64,000 nucleotides of DNA from Flaccisagitta enflata (taxonomy: Eukaryota > Chaetognatha > Sagittoidea > Aphragmophora), in contig OZ231127.1 of NCBI GenBank assembly GCA_965153355.1, positions 19,964,001 to 20,028,000 on the forward strand. Reading direction: 5' to 3'. The position numbers and the translations under genes are program-made. The notes below the pieces were generated by a model. The model did no database searches, was not told where the DNA came from, and saw only the letters and a list, made by a program, of their open reading frames with translations. Below are positions 62,527 to 64,000 of this stretch, piece after piece. Position 1 is the first letter of the stretch, and every line of letters starts with the position of its first letter.

Positions 62527-64000
62527 ATCCCTCAAATCCCACCTGATGGGAAAAAAAAACACCTACTTGACCCACTTTATCCCACTAAAGCCACCTACAC
62601 AGTCCCCCCAAATCCCACCCACAGTGGAAAAAAGAAACACCCTAACGGCCCCTTTGTCACTAAAGCCTACACAGTCCTCAAATCCCACCTGATGGGAAAA
62701 AAAACACCTAACGGCCCTTTGTCCCAACTAAGCCACCTACACAGTCCCTCAAATCCCACTGATGGGAAAAAAGCACCCTAACGGGCCCTTTGTCACTAAG
62801 AAAGCCACCTGCACACAGTCCACCAAGTCACCCTGATGGGAAAAAAAACACCCTATGACCCTTTATCCCACTAAAGCCACCTACAGTCCCTCAAATCCCC
62901 CACCTGATGGGAAAAAAAACACCTAACGGCCTTTGTACTAAAGCCACCTACACAGTCCCTCAAATCACCCCCTGATGGGAAAAAAACACCCTAACGGACC
63001 TCTGTCCCATTCATGCCACCTAGGGTCCCTCAAATCCCACCCTGAGGGGAAAAAGCACCTAATTGCCCTTTATCCCACTAAAGCCACCTACAGTCCCTCA
63101 AGTCCCACCCTGATGGGAAAAAAGCACCTACATAATGGCCCTTTATCCCACTAAAGCCACCTACAGTCCCTCAAATCCCACCCTGATGGGAAAAAAACAC
63201 CTAACGGCCTTTATCCCACACTAAGCCACCTACACAGTCCCTCAGTCACCTGATGGAAAAAGCACCTAACGGCACTTTATCACACTAAAGCCACCTACAC
63301 AGTCCCTCAAATCCCACCATGATGGAAAAAAAAACACCCTAACGGCCCTTTATCCACTAAAGCCACCTACACAGTCCTCAAATCCCCTGATGAAAAAAAA
63401 CACCTAACGGCCCTTTGCCTCCCACTAAGGCCACCTACACAGTCCCTCAAATCAACCTGATGGGAAAAAAAAACACCCCACTTGGCCCTTTATCCCACTA
63501 AAGCCACCTACACAGTCCTCAAATCCACCTGATGGGAAAAAAACACCTAACGACGCTGTCACTAAAGCCCTCACACAGTCTCAAATCCCTGATGGGAAAA
63601 AAACACCTAACCATTCTGTCCCACTAAAGCCACCTACAGTCCCTCCGTCCACCTGATGGAAAAAATACCTAACATTTGCCGCCCCTATCCCACTAAAGCC
63701 CACCTCACAGTCCCTCAAATCCCACCTGATGGGAAAAAACACCTAACGGCCTTTGTCACATAAGAAGCCACCTACACAGTCCTCGTCCCACCTGATGGGA
63801 AAAGCACCTATGACCCTTTATCACTAAGCCACCTACACAGTCCCTCCAAATCACCTGATGGAAAAAAAACACTAACGGCCTTTATCACTAAAGCCACCTA
63901 CACAGTCCCTCAAATCACCTGATGGAAAAACACCCCTATGACCCTTTGTCCCTAAAAAACACCTCACAGTCCCTCAAATCACCTGATGGGAAAAAACCAC
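62527..64000. repeat. 71-bp satellite array, right block (degraded)
   Basis: The same unit as in the left block, but almost every copy has indels or substitutions. It continues past the right edge of the window. Confidence 0.95.

Overview
This looks like nuclear DNA of an animal, most likely an invertebrate. It has long C2H2 zinc-finger proteins, short introns (candidates of about 80 bp) with GT..AG borders, no operons or ribosome-binding sites, and a very high load of microsatellites and small inverted-repeat transposons. I cannot name the phylum from sequence alone. Gene density is low, and most of the many open frames are translations of simple repeats.

Layout. 1-1364: GAA, ATGA and CA repeats. 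1365-6891: two oppositely oriented copies of a TA-flanked inverted-repeat element, the second interrupted by a 2.4 kb foldback element. 6894-8548: unique DNA and a compound microsatellite. 8551-9837: nested TA-flanked elements. 10340-11675 (-): a 14-finger C2H2 gene whose frame is broken twice near the C-terminus. 11676-18700: microsatellites, small tandem repeats and unique DNA. 18699-22394: interspersed repeats and small transposons. 22731-27076: a 4.35 kb foldback element ending 132 bp past the stop of the main gene. 27209-32977 (-): a 1,922-residue C2H2 protein with about 26 fingers, the best-supported gene. 33280-35118: a possible plus-strand exon and a candidate two-exon gene of 80 codons. 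35230-48500: mostly microsatellites, with pogo-like MITEs and interspersed repeats. 48800-50963 and 54719-55156: candidate exons of unrecognised genes. 51193-52772: a GCC/GGC foldback insertion. 55522-64000: a 71-bp satellite array interrupted by a foldback module and by a 4.1 kb TA-flanked element carrying a decayed Tc1/mariner transposase end.

Two repeat families recur and I named them for this report. Family S is a roughly 190-bp interspersed repeat running from AACAAGGCCGG to a palindromic GTCGCG..CGCGAC end. Family T is a foldback module with ends like GGGCAGCGGCCCC, a conserved outer tail and a different minisatellite core in each copy. T modules also build the inside of the 4.35 kb element. 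Three foldback elements (4280-6705, 18881-20257, 22731-27076) begin with CAC and have about 4-bp target duplications, so they may be one group. This T/foldback group is the best candidate for an undescribed mobile system here.

The two zinc-finger proteins are probably nuclear DNA-binding regulators (family knowledge). Nothing in the window shows the genes acting together. Candidate exons rest only on splice-site and reading-frame consistency.
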